64,000 nt of DNA, from positions 49,209 to 113,208 of the forward strand of contig JAUNPS010000011.1 of the NCBI GenBank assembly GCA_030536575.1, given 5' to 3'. Below the pieces are notes generated by a model. It was not told the origin of the DNA. It worked only from the letters and a program-made list of their open reading frames with translations, and did not search any database. Origin of the DNA: Eubacteriales bacterium. Lineage in GTDB: Bacteria; Bacillota; Clostridia; Lachnospirales; Lachnospiraceae. Positions within the stretch are counted from its first letter, which is position 1, and the number at the start of each line of letters is the position of its first letter. Position numbers and translations under genes: made by a program. This document shows, piece after piece, positions 8,902 through 17,445 of the stretch.

Positions 8902-9778
8902 TCTGATCACCCGTCACTTTCTTCTGGAAAATCGTAATTACCACAATAATCAGCAGCACCACGTAAGACACCGCAGATGCATAGCCATAATTCGGCACAA
9001 AGTTAAAGGACAAATCGTAAATATATTCGGAAATGGTTCTGGTCGCATTGCCAGGCCCACCATTCGTCAAGTTCACCACCTCGTCGAAAAGCTGAAGGGT
9101 ATTCGTCACCGCCATAATACTGGTCAGAAAGACGATGGGCTTCAGAATCGGAAAGGTAATTTTGAAAAAGGACTGCCGGAAATTTGCTCCGTCAATCTTC
9201 GCCGCTTCATATACGGATTGATCCGTATTCTGGAGCGCCGACAAAAAGAAAATCATAAAATATCCGGTATACCGCCAGATCAATGCCACGATAATGACAA
9301 ATTTCCCCCAAAACGGATCTAACACAAAAGCAATCGGCGTTTCAATAATTCCAAGAGCCAGCAACAGGTTGTTCACAACGCCGTCCAGAGAAAAAATATT
9401 TTTAAAAAGAATCGAATAAGAAATCGGTGAAGTCACGCACGGAAGAAAAATACAGGTACGGTAAAAGCCCCGCAGCTTCAGGTTCGGCGTGTTTAAAAGC
9501 ACGGCAATCAACATTGCCAGAAACAGCATAATCGGAATCTGAATTACCGCATAGAGAAGCGTATTTCCAATGGTTGTCCAGAATACGTTGTCCTTCAACA
9601 TCCTGGCATAATTGGCCAGTCCGGCAAATGTCAGATTATTCCCCTTTCCAGTCTTCAGGGAAAGTAGGAAGGCCTGTACCATCGGCACATAGCTGAATAC
9701 CAGAATGAGTACGGAAGCAACCAGAACCATGCTCCACCCAATCCGTGAATTTTTTTTCTTAAGAGTCTTGCCTTTCAT
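8894..9778 (-). CDS. Carbohydrate ABC transporter permease, MalF/UgpA-like (CUT1)
   Basis: The protein has about 294 residues with six membrane segments, the first being WSMVLVASVLILVFSYVPMV. The EAA loop YEAAKIDGANFRQSFFKITFPIL is typical of the first permease of CUT1 systems. The ATG at 9778 follows AAAGGAG by about 11 bp; the frame runs 36 codons further upstream but without a ribosome site. The gene sits between the binding protein and the second permease in one operon. Confidence 0.92.
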   Translation of the reverse strand: MKGKTLKKKNSRIGWSMVLVASVLILVFSYVPMVQAFLLSLKTGKGNNLTFAGLANYARMLKDNVFWTTIGNTLLYAVIQIPIMLFLAMLIAVLLNTPNLKLRGFYRTCIFLPCVTSPISYSILFKNIFSLDGVVNNLLLALGIIETPIAFVLDPFWGKFVIIVALIWRYTGYFMIFFLSALQNTDQSVYEAAKIDGANFRQSFFKITFPILKPIVFLTSIMAVTNTLQLFDEVVNLTNGGPGNATRTISEYIYDLSFNFVPNYGYASAVSYVVLLIIVVITIFQKKVTGDQND

Positions 9779-9851
9779 TGCTTCCACAGCTCCTTTCTGC
9801 TGCTTTTTGCGGCGGAAACGGACGCCCGTCTCCGCCGCCTTTCTGCCGCGT

Positions 9852-11126
9852 TTACTGAACGCTTGCGTTAAACTGCGCGGCTGCACTTTCCAGTTCAGTA
9901 GCTAAATCGCTTCCATTTAAGATATTCGGTGTCACAGCCAGAAGGGCGCTCTGAGCCTCGGCGCTGTATACTCCTGTATTTACGGACGGAATCTGAGCTT
10001 CCCACTCAACCAGTGTCTTGTTGATCTGCTGACCGCTGAAGTATTCGGATTCTGCATCCAGTGCTTCCACTTCGGAGGCCGGGAGGTAGGTTCCGATGAT
10101 GTTGTTGCTCTTCAGCAGAGAGTCATACAGTTCCGTGCTTCCCCCAAAGGTGTTCGCCAGGAACTGAGCGGCTGCTTCTGCATTCTCAGAGTTTTTCAGA
10201 ACGAACCAGCTCGAACCGCCCTGGTTTGAATAATGGGTAGCGCCCTCGGTGCTCATTTTCGGAATCGGAGCCATTTTCCAGAGACCGCTCTGGTCTTCAC
10301 CTGCCATGATCGTGGAGGTGATCCAGCTTCCACGGATAACACATGCAACGTCGCCGCCATTGATCGCGCCCGCGAAGCCTGTCCAGTCGCTGACTACCTG
10401 ACAGAAATCGGATTCGTTCAGTTTCTTGAAGACATCATAGCACTCAGCCAGCGCTTCATTGTCCACAAAATCAGCCTGCCCTTCGTCGTCGGTGAACCAT
10501 TTTCCGGTAGACTGAAGCATAATCTGGAACTCAGCGATATCGTTCGGGTTATAGGTCTGGAGCATATGGCCTTTTTCCTTCAGCTTCTCGCCCAGAGCCA
10601 AATATTCTTCCCAGGTCAGATCCTGCATGTCTTCATCCGTCACACCGATTTCTTCCATGTAATCGGTACGATAGAACAATGCCGCCACGCCGGTATCGAA
10701 GGGAACGCCGTAGCCTACGCCTTCATAGGAAACCATTTCCTGTTTATAAGATGCGAAATCGTCATAGGAAATGTAGTCGTCTACCGGAAGAAATGCGTCC
10801 GGATAAGACATCAGATAGCCCTGTGCATTCAAGTCGCTGATCAGGACAATGTCCGGAAGGTCATCGGTCACGCCGGAAGCCAGAACCGTGTGGATCTTCT
10901 GCAGGCAGTCTGCCTTCGCCATCTCCACAAAGTTCACAGTTACGCTGTCATCCAGGCTGTCCGCAACTTCCATCGAAGTTCCGTTCATCGTCTTGTCCCA
11001 TGCCCATACGGTGATTTCAGTGGGTTCTTCCGCGGATACGGTAAGCGCGGAACCGCAGAGAGCGGTGGCAGTCATGCTGAGGGCCATCGCGGCGCCTGCG
11101 GCAGACTTAAACATTTTTTTCTTCAT
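9852..11126 (-). CDS. Extracellular sugar-binding protein of the ABC transporter (CUT1)
   Basis: This 424-residue solute-binding protein begins with a typical export signal (KKK, hydrophobic core, VSA/EE cleavage). A cysteine lies in TALCGS, but it does not fit a good lipobox, so membrane anchoring by lipid is uncertain. Most Gram-positive homologues are lipoproteins, so this is slightly unusual. The mature part opens with EITVWAWDK and has the family's LPDIVLISD segment. It is the first gene of the importer operon, with a duplicated promoter/operator at 11148-11206. The ligand is likely an oligosaccharide cleaved by GH42 or GH127 (inference). Confidence 0.9.
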   Translation of the reverse strand: MKKKMFKSAAGAAMALSMTATALCGSALTVSAEEPTEITVWAWDKTMNGTSMEVADSLDDSVTVNFVEMAKADCLQKIHTVLASGVTDDLPDIVLISDLNAQGYLMSYPDAFLPVDDYISYDDFASYKQEMVSYEGVGYGVPFDTGVAALFYRTDYMEEIGVTDEDMQDLTWEEYLALGEKLKEKGHMLQTYNPNDIAEFQIMLQSTGKWFTDDEGQADFVDNEALAECYDVFKKLNESDFCQVVSDWTGFAGAINGGDVACVIRGSWITSTIMAGEDQSGLWKMAPIPKMSTEGATHYSNQGGSSWFVLKNSENAEAAAQFLANTFGGSTELYDSLLKSNNIIGTYLPASEVEALDAESEYFSGQQINKTLVEWEAQIPSVNTGVYSAEAQSALLAVTPNILNGSDLATELESAAAQFNASVQ

Positions 11127-11147
11127 AAAGATACTTCTCCTTTCCTT

Positions 11148-11206
11148 CCTACGTACTACATAGGATGTTGTAAATATAATATAACACCTTTGTATTTTGT
11201 TGTAAA
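11148..11206 (-). promoter_or_regulatory. Promoter and palindromic operator of the sugar ABC operon (copy 2)
   Basis: TTTACA (11201-11206) and TATATT (11178-11183) are separated by 17 bp. The near-perfect palindrome CCTACGTACTACATAGG (11148-11164) lies 14 bp downstream. It is a paralogue of 7947-8005; conserved bases extend through TTTGATATTAAGTC upstream of the -35 into the hairpin beyond it. Confidence 0.78.
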
Positions 11207-11226
11207 CTGACTTAATATCAAATTTA

Positions 11227-11266
11227 AAGGCGCGCTTTTTGGTTATATTTCACAAAAGCGCGCCCC
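11227..11266 (-). terminator. Hairpin after the Rpn-like gene
   Basis: GGGGCGCGCTTTTGTG pairs with CGCGCC and flanking bases 9 bp behind the Rpn-like stop codon. It is the second copy of the hairpin at 8025-8066. Confidence 0.62.
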
Positions 11267-11274
11267 TGTCTTTT

Positions 11275-12243
11275 TCACTTTTTCAATTCTTCTGCGTATG
11301 CCGCCTGCTCAGATGTAGGAATCTGAAGAGCGTTCATCGCGCGTTCTGCCGACCAGCCAGTGCTATTCATTAAGTTCTTCAAGGATAAAAGAACTCCCTT
11401 TACAATCCCCTTTTCAATCCCCTTTTCGATACCTCTCTCTTCCACTCCTTTACTCAAATTACACATCGTCAATACCTCCCTTTCCAGTTCTCTGGTCATC
11501 TGAATCGAAAAATCTTCCTGCAAAATCCTCTTTTTCTCATCCGCTCCCCGCTCAGCGGAAAGAAGCACTTCCAACAATTTCAGAATTCCGGAATAATTCT
11601 CACCCTCCGCATCCCCCAGACAAATCATCACCGCAGTCAGCAAATCATAATCCCCCCTCTTCTCCCTCACATCCCCCACCAGATTCTCCTCCCTGATGGA
11701 ATAACGATTTATGCTGTTCCTGCGCTTCTTCGGCGGATTCATACAAATCCAAATACTGTAAACCTTTTTGATTTTTTCATAATGCGCATCCGTAAATTCG
11801 GTCCCATACTGAGCTGAAATCATGCGGCTGCAATAATAAATCCCACGCTTAATAATCGGATACCCCGGATAAAAATCATTCTGCGCTTCCACGTTAATAA
11901 TCAGCCTCATCCGTTCTCCGGACACCGGCGCCGCAGCCAAAAAACGGATATCATACGTAATCGTCCCTTCACCGATACTGCTGTCCTCCGTCGCCACGCC
12001 CCTGATCCGCTCCGCATCCGCCGCTTCATCCGGATTAACCGCGACTTCCCCAATCTGCGGCGTCCCCTCAATATAATTCTCAGCGATTTCATGGACATCA
12101 CAGGCCCGATACTCATCCAGACAGCTTTTCATAATCCACGCCAGGATCATCTTATTTGCAAGCAGTTTTTTACAGGCCGCATCATAGGATGCCTTTTCCC
12201 CTGCAGCAGTTATGCTTTTTGCCAGTGTATTTTCCACTTCCAT
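11275..12243 (-). CDS. Rpn-like PD-(D/E)XK nuclease-family protein
   Basis: This 322-residue protein resembles the Rpn/'PD-(D/E)XK nuclease family transposase' group. YDIRFLA (D98) and the strand LIINVEAQND (E119, Q121) fit the D...ExQ nuclease site. YYCSRMISAQYG and the C-terminal GIEKGIEKGIVKG repeat are typical of the group. E. coli Rpn relatives are DNA endonucleases that stimulate RecA-independent recombination. These genes are scattered and mobile-looking, although no terminal repeats are seen here. The ATG at 12243 has GGAGGGA 8 bp upstream. It is a single gene between the ABC operon and the Uma2 gene. Confidence 0.75.
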   Translation of the reverse strand: MEVENTLAKSITAAGEKASYDAACKKLLANKMILAWIMKSCLDEYRACDVHEIAENYIEGTPQIGEVAVNPDEAADAERIRGVATEDSSIGEGTITYDIRFLAAAPVSGERMRLIINVEAQNDFYPGYPIIKRGIYYCSRMISAQYGTEFTDAHYEKIKKVYSIWICMNPPKKRRNSINRYSIREENLVGDVREKRGDYDLLTAVMICLGDAEGENYSGILKLLEVLLSAERGADEKKRILQEDFSIQMTRELEREVLTMCNLSKGVEERGIEKGIEKGIVKGVLLSLKNLMNSTGWSAERAMNALQIPTSEQAAYAEELKK

Positions 12244-12358
12244 CCGCTGTTCCCTCCATTTTCTGATTTCTTTTAATTTTATCTTACCACAGCTATTTCA
12301 AATAAGCCATAACATTTCTTCCGCCTCCGGAAAATAACGCTCTTTCCTGAAAAATTAA

Positions 12359-13174
12359 TCACTCTTCCTCCGGCAACTCATATAAAAACCCGCAGTATTC
12401 CCTGATCTCTGCGAAATCCACCTCGCACTCTCCTCCAAAAATCCGCACAGGAACCTTCGCGTCAAATCCATAGATGACAGGAAGTTCTTCCTGTTCCAGA
12501 TCATAAACAATCACCTTTTCCTTCGCGGGGTCCACAAGCCAATATTCCCGCACCCCCGCGGCACTGTACTTATGAAGCTTCAGCGTCATATCCTTCTTCT
12601 TCGTGCGCTTCGATAAAACCTCAACGATGAAATCCGGCGCGCCATAGACGCAGCGCAGAATCAGCTTCCTCCGGTCGCAAAGAACCAGAACATCCGGTTC
12701 AACAATCGTTTTCTCATCACAGTCAAGCTGAACATCCGTCGGCGCAGTCAGCACAATGCAGTCCCCTTTTTTCCTGTGAATATAACTTTTCAGTACACTG
12801 GCGATTTCCATACTGATCATCTGATGAAGCGTGGACGGGCCAAGCATTTCATAAAAAACGCCGTCGATCAGCTCCACCCTCTTCTCTTCCGGAAGCGCAT
12901 AATAATCCGTTAATGTATAATCGCCCGGCTTTTTCGCCAGATAGGCACATCCGGCCTCGCTTACCCGGTCAGGCCATCTCTTCGACGTGCCGTAAAGCGT
13001 CGGGTCGGTAAACAGCGCTCTCTCCAAAGCGCGCATGGTCGCGAGGCGGGGCGCGGCCGTCACGCCGGAAAAAACTTTCTGGACGGTACTCAGCGGGATA
13101 TTCGCAAGTTCGGCAATGGTTTCATTCGTATAGCCAAGTTCTTTTTTACGTGCTTTCAGTTCTTCAACGGTCAT
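12359..13174 (-). CDS. XRE-type HTH fused to a Uma2-family putative endonuclease domain
   Basis: The protein has about 271 residues. Residues 1-50 form a helix-turn-helix (TNETIAELANIPLSTVQKVFSG). Residues about 95-265 are a Uma2 (DUF820) PD-(D/E)XK domain with EPDVLVLCDR, APDFIVEVLSKRT and a GVREYWLVDP motif. Uma2 domains are very common in cyanobacteria and some Firmicutes, with unclear biological role. The ATG at 13174 lies 8 bp after GGGG; upstream in-frame codons lie in the promoter and are not used. It is transcribed from its own promoter at 13199-13227, surrounded by three direct repeats that it may bind itself. Confidence 0.82.
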   Translation of the reverse strand: MTVEELKARKKELGYTNETIAELANIPLSTVQKVFSGVTAAPRLATMRALERALFTDPTLYGTSKRWPDRVSEAGCAYLAKKPGDYTLTDYYALPEEKRVELIDGVFYEMLGPSTLHQMISMEIASVLKSYIHRKKGDCIVLTAPTDVQLDCDEKTIVEPDVLVLCDRRKLILRCVYGAPDFIVEVLSKRTKKKDMTLKLHKYSAAGVREYWLVDPAKEKVIVYDLEQEELPVIYGFDAKVPVRIFGGECEVDFAEIREYCGFLYELPEEE

Positions 13175-13190
13175 TTCTCCGTCCCCTTTC

Positions 13191-13240
13191 TTTCCATTAA
13201 TATACCATTTTGTTTCCATTTTGTCAATTTCTTTTCCATT
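13191..13240 (-). promoter_or_regulatory. Promoter of the XRE-Uma2 gene with three AATGGAAA repeats
   Basis: TTGACA (13222-13227) and TATATT (13199-13204) are 17 bp apart. The octamer AATGGAAA (minus strand) occurs at 13191-13198, 13213-13220 and 13233-13240, that is, at 22- and 20-bp spacing on both sides of the promoter boxes. This suggests a helical array for autoregulation by the HTH domain (inference). Confidence 0.78.
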
Positions 13241-13378
13241 TCGCACAACAAAAGTTTCGCGCGACAAAATGGATTTCCGGGTTTCCCAAAAAGAAAAACG
13301 CATTGCTCCATAATAGAACAATACGTTTCCTATAAAATATCATTGTTCCGGCAATACGCCAAGCGCCGGGCATCTGGC

Positions 13379-14239
13379 CTACTCCGCCAGCAAATCCGCC
13401 AGCCTCGCAAACTCCTCCAACGTCAGCGCCTCCCCCCGCACACTCGCCGGCATCCCCAGCCGCTCGATCGCCTCCGCGATCTCCTCCTTGGAAAACGCCA
13501 GCTCCTGCGCATTGCTCAATCCATTCTGAAGCGTCTTCCTCCTCTGATTAAAGGACGCCCGGATAATCGCAAACAAAAGCTTCTCATCCTTCACCTTCAC
13601 CGGCGGCTCCTCATAACGCGTCAGCCGGATCACCGCGCTCCCCACATTCGGCCTCGGCATAAAGCAGTTCTGAGGCACATTCGCCGCAAGATAAGGCTTC
13701 GCATAATACTGCACCGCCAGCGACAGCGCGCCGTAATCCTTACTCCCCGGCCCGGCCTGCATCCGCATGGCAACCTCCTTCTGCACCATAACCGTAACGC
13801 TTTTAAGGGGAACGCTGCTTTCAAAAAGCCCCATGATAATCGGAGTCGTAATATAATAAGGCAAATTTGCCACGACTTTCATGGGCTGGCCGCCGTTTCG
13901 CTCCTTGGCAAGCTTCGCAAGATCCAGCTTCAGCACATCTTCATTGATAATCTGCACATTGTCATAAGCGCTCAGCGTGTCTTCCAGAATCGGAATCAAA
14001 TTTTTATCGATCTCGACGGCCGTCACTTCCCGCGCCGCCTCCGCCAGATACTGGGTCATTGTCCCAATTCCCGGCCCGATTTCCAGCACAAAATCCTCTT
14101 TCGTAATCTCAGCCGCCGCAATAATCTTATCCAGCACATGCGCGTCAATCAAAAAATTCTGGCCGAATTTCTTCTGAAAGTTAAACTGATATTTCTTTAA
14201 AATTTCGATCGTCTTCTGTGGATTCGATAATTTTTCCAT
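13379..14239 (-). CDS. rsmA: 16S rRNA (adenine1518-N6/adenine1519-N6)-dimethyltransferase
   Basis: This 286-residue enzyme dimethylates the two adjacent adenines in helix 45 of 16S rRNA. The motifs are FGQNFLID, EIGPGIGTMTQ (SAM site), VEIDKNL, NEDVLKLD and NLPYYITTPI (catalytic NLPY). The ATG at 14239 lies one base after the tatD stop, so the two genes are coupled. It is the last gene of the T-box-controlled metG-tatD-rsmA operon, a common Firmicutes arrangement. Confidence 0.97.
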   Translation of the reverse strand: MEKLSNPQKTIEILKKYQFNFQKKFGQNFLIDAHVLDKIIAAAEITKEDFVLEIGPGIGTMTQYLAEAAREVTAVEIDKNLIPILEDTLSAYDNVQIINEDVLKLDLAKLAKERNGGQPMKVVANLPYYITTPIIMGLFESSVPLKSVTVMVQKEVAMRMQAGPGSKDYGALSLAVQYYAKPYLAANVPQNCFMPRPNVGSAVIRLTRYEEPPVKVKDEKLLFAIIRASFNQRRKTLQNGLSNAQELAFSKEEIAEAIERLGMPASVRGEALTLEEFARLADLLAE

Positions 14240-14240
14240 A

Positions 14241-15023
14241 TCATGCCCTTTCCTGCTTTGGAATCCGGTACATCCGCATTGCATTCTCCCAGGTCGCCTG
14301 TTCCGCTTCCTCCCTGGAAATCCCTTTCAGCTCGGCAATCACATCCAGAACATACGCAATGTTCCTGGAGTCATTGCGCTTCCCCCGAAAAGGCACCGGC
14401 GCCAGATACGGACAGTCCGTCTCCACCAAAATCCACTCCAGCGGCACATACTGCGCCACCTCTTTTAACACTCTGGCATTCTTAAAGGTCACAACGCCGC
14501 CAATCCCGATATAATATCCCAGATTCAGATAATCTCTGGCCATCTCTTTCGAACCGGAATAGCAATGAATAACCCCTCCGGTGCTTCCCGCATGCTCCGC
14601 CTTCATAATGTCAAAAGTATCCTTCGCCGCCTCCCGGCTGTGAATCACCACCGGAAGCCCCGCTTCCTTCGCCATCGCAAGCTGACGCACAAACCACTTC
14701 TTCTGAAGCGCATGGGCCTCCTTGTCCCAGTAGTAATCCAGCCCGATCTCGCCCACGGCCACAATCTTTTCCCTGCCGCACAGGCCCTTCATCCAGGCAA
14801 TCTTTTCCTCATCCAGGCTCCCCACATCATCCGGGTGAATCCCCACAGCCCCATACACAAACGGATACTTCTCCGTCAGGGCCACCGTGGCTTCCACCCC
14901 CCGCAGGCTCGCCCCCACATTCACAATCGGGGACACCCCCGCCGCCGGCATCCCGGCCAGCAGGGCATCCCGATCTTCCGCAAACGCCTCATCGTCATAA
15001 TGGGCGTGACTGTCAAATATCAT
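14241..15023 (-). CDS. tatD: TatD-family metal-dependent DNase
   Basis: This 260-residue TIM-barrel hydrolase has the metal ligands in FDSHAHYD (HxH), GEIGLDYY, VIHSRE and ETDCPYL. TatD/YcfH-type enzymes are 3'-5' exonucleases and repair or turnover factors. The ATG at 15023 has AGAGGA upstream. It lies between metG (16 bp gap) and rsmA (1 bp gap). Confidence 0.95.
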   Translation of the reverse strand: MIFDSHAHYDDEAFAEDRDALLAGMPAAGVSPIVNVGASLRGVEATVALTEKYPFVYGAVGIHPDDVGSLDEEKIAWMKGLCGREKIVAVGEIGLDYYWDKEAHALQKKWFVRQLAMAKEAGLPVVIHSREAAKDTFDIMKAEHAGSTGGVIHCYSGSKEMARDYLNLGYYIGIGGVVTFKNARVLKEVAQYVPLEWILVETDCPYLAPVPFRGKRNDSRNIAYVLDVIAELKGISREEAEQATWENAMRMYRIPKQERA

Positions 15024-15038
15024 ATACCAGAATCCTCT

Positions 15039-16994
15039 TTAGCAGATTTCCGCGCCGGACGGCATTTCCTTTTCCGGCGTCATCAGGGCCAGATTTCCGT
15101 CCGCATCCTCGGCGCACAGCAGCATGCCTTCCGAGAGGACGCCCGCGAGCTTCGCCGGTTTTAAGTTCACCAGTACCATTACTTTTTTCCCAACCATTTC
15201 TTCCGGGGTGTAGTGGGCCTTAATGCCGGATACGATCTGTTTTACCTGGCTGCCGATCTTCACCTGGGAGCAGAGCAGCTTTTTGGATTTCTTCACGGCT
15301 TCGCAGGCAATGATTTCGCCCACCTGGAACTGCATTTTTCCGAACTCTTCGAAGGTAATCTCCTCTTTCGGCTCAATGTCGATCACCGCTTCTTCCTCTG
15401 CGGGCGCTTCCTCCGGCTCTGCCGGGTGCAATGCTTCCACTCTCGCAAGAACCTCTTTCAGATCCTGGCGCGCAAAGAGGATTTCCGGCGTGTCGGTCAC
15501 TTTCGTGCCGGATTCATACAGGCCGTAGGTATCCATTTCGTCCATCGAACGCTTTCTGGCGTTTAACTGGGCCAGAATCTTCTCGGAAGTTTCCGGCATA
15601 AAGGATTCCAGAAGGGCTGCGCCGATGCTGATGCTTTCGACCAGGTTATAAAGGACGGTGGAAAGGCGGTCCTGTTTTGTTTCGTCTTTTGCCAGGGCCC
15701 AGGGCATGGTTTCGTCAATGTATTTGTTGCAGCGTTTGAACAGGACGAAGATTTCGGAAATGGCATCCGCCACACGCAGGTCGTCCATCTTGGCCGCCAC
15801 TTTCTTCGGGGTTTCCAGGGCAATGGCTTTCAGTTCTTCATCAACCGGCTCTGCCGCGCCCTTATCGGCTACAACGCCGCCGAAATATTTATTTGTCATG
15901 GAAATGGTACGGTTTACCAGATTTCCGAGGGTGTTTGCCAGGTCGGAATTTAAGCGCTCCACCATCAGTTCCCAGGAAATCACGCCGTCATTTTCAAACG
16001 GCATTTCATGCAGCACGAAATAGCGCACCGCGTCCACGCCGAAGAAATCCACAAGTTCGTCCGCATACAGGACATTTCCCTTGGATTTACTCATTTTCCC
16101 ATCGCCCTGCAGCAGCCAGGGATGGCCAAATACCTGCTTCGGAAGCGGCAGATCCAAAGCCATCAGGAAAATAGGCCAGTAAATGGTATGGAAACGGATG
16201 ATATCCTTTCCGATCAGATGCAGGTCGGCAGGCCACAGTGCTTTAAATCTGTCGCTGCTCTCGCCGTCGCACTCGTAGCCGATTCCGGTGATGTAGTTCG
16301 TCAGCGCGTCCAGCCATACATAGGTCACGTGCTTCGGGTCGAAGGACACCGGAATGCCCCATTTGAAGGAGGTACGGGATACGCACAGATCCTGCAGGCC
16401 CGGCAGGAGGAAGTTATTCATCATCTCATTTTTGCGGGAGACGGGCTGGATAAATTCCGGATGCTCGTTGATGTGCTGAATCAGGCGATCCGCGTATTTG
16501 CTCATTTTGAAGAAGTAGGCTTCTTCTCTGGCAGGCTGCACTTCCCGGCCACAGTCCGGACATTTGCCGTCCACGAGCTGGGATTCTGTGAAGAAGGACT
16601 CACAGGGGGTGCAGTACATTCCTTCATAGTAGCCCTTGTAAATGTCGCCCTGGTCGTACAGTTTTTTGAAGATTTTCTGCACCTGGGCTTCGTGGTCTTT
16701 GTCTGTGGTGCGGATGAATTTGTCGTAGGAGGTGTTCATCAGATCCCAGATCCGTTTGATTTCACCGGCTACATTGTCCACAAATTCCTGGGGGGTAATG
16801 CCCGCATCCTGGGCTTTCAGCTCGATTTTCTGGCCGTGTTCGTCGGTTCCGGTCTGGAAAAAGACGTCATAGCCCTGGGCCCTTTTGAAGCGGGCGATGC
16901 TGTCGGCGAGGACGATTTCGTAGGTGTTGCCGATGTGGGGTTTGCCTGAGGTGTAGGCAATTGCGGTGGTGATGTAATACTTTTGCTTGTCCAT
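15039..16994 (-). CDS. metG: Methionyl-tRNA synthetase
   Basis: This 651-residue class I synthetase has the HIGN form of the HIGH motif near the N-terminus. A zinc knuckle CxxC...CxxC is seen in MYCTPCESFF and GKCPDCGRE, and KMSKSKGN binds ATP. A C-terminal OB-fold tRNA-binding domain (from about residue 545) begins at FGKMQFQVGEI. An acidic linker rich in Glu and Pro joins it to the anticodon domain. It charges initiator and elongator tRNA-Met. It is first in the operon behind the T-box leader. Confidence 0.98.
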   Translation of the reverse strand: MDKQKYYITTAIAYTSGKPHIGNTYEIVLADSIARFKRAQGYDVFFQTGTDEHGQKIELKAQDAGITPQEFVDNVAGEIKRIWDLMNTSYDKFIRTTDKDHEAQVQKIFKKLYDQGDIYKGYYEGMYCTPCESFFTESQLVDGKCPDCGREVQPAREEAYFFKMSKYADRLIQHINEHPEFIQPVSRKNEMMNNFLLPGLQDLCVSRTSFKWGIPVSFDPKHVTYVWLDALTNYITGIGYECDGESSDRFKALWPADLHLIGKDIIRFHTIYWPIFLMALDLPLPKQVFGHPWLLQGDGKMSKSKGNVLYADELVDFFGVDAVRYFVLHEMPFENDGVISWELMVERLNSDLANTLGNLVNRTISMTNKYFGGVVADKGAAEPVDEELKAIALETPKKVAAKMDDLRVADAISEIFVLFKRCNKYIDETMPWALAKDETKQDRLSTVLYNLVESISIGAALLESFMPETSEKILAQLNARKRSMDEMDTYGLYESGTKVTDTPEILFARQDLKEVLARVEALHPAEPEEAPAEEEAVIDIEPKEEITFEEFGKMQFQVGEIIACEAVKKSKKLLCSQVKIGSQVKQIVSGIKAHYTPEEMVGKKVMVLVNLKPAKLAGVLSEGMLLCAEDADGNLALMTPEKEMPSGAEIC

Positions 16995-17092
16995 TTTGGT
17001 TCATTCCTTTCTTTTTTCGCATGACGGCGGCTTTTGGTGCGCCCGCACATCCGGAGCGTCCCGCAGCTTTGGCGCTTTCGCGGCTTTGGCGT

Positions 17093-17410
17093 AAAAAAAG
17101 ACTCCCCTCCATACCTGAAGACGAGCCTTACTCCCGTGATACCACTTCAATTCGCTCTTTTCTCACAAAAAGAGCCTCCGCCAGTGCCTTTACACTGTCC
17201 CGCTGTAACAGGCGGACCTGTCGCAATCTGCTGTGAGTCCCAGACATCCCGCCCAACCGGCGGTTTCCCGGCGAGGCTCCCCTCTTCACTCACAGGTCGG
17301 TGCGCTGCTCAGAAGCCATCTTCCCTTCCTGTCTCCACGTCCCTCTCAGCCTCCGGGACTTCTCTGTAGTGGTCGCATAAAAGCTACTCTCTTCGTCATT
17401 GCGTTTGCCT
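17093..17410 (-). promoter_or_regulatory. T-box leader of metG
   Basis: The 320-nt leader contains the T-box core GTGGTATCACGGGAG (17131-17147 region), which in this class pairs with the uncharged tRNA 3' end. The antiterminator helix GAGC/GCTC encloses it. The competing terminator, GGCTCGTCTTC with GGAGGGGAGTC, ends in seven T at 17093-17099. An ATG in GGGAAGATGGCTTC is a plausible Met specifier. Uncharged tRNA-Met is expected to switch on metG-tatD-rsmA. Confidence 0.92.
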
Positions 17411-17416
17411 GTTTTT

Positions 17417-17445
17417 AGGCTAACACACACTTTCCGTTTCGTCAA
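17417..17445 (-). promoter_or_regulatory. Promoter of the metG T-box transcript
   Basis: TTGACG (17440-17445) and TAGCCT (17417-17422) are 17 bp apart. The -35 box overlaps the last codons of the MutS-like gene. Confidence 0.7.
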
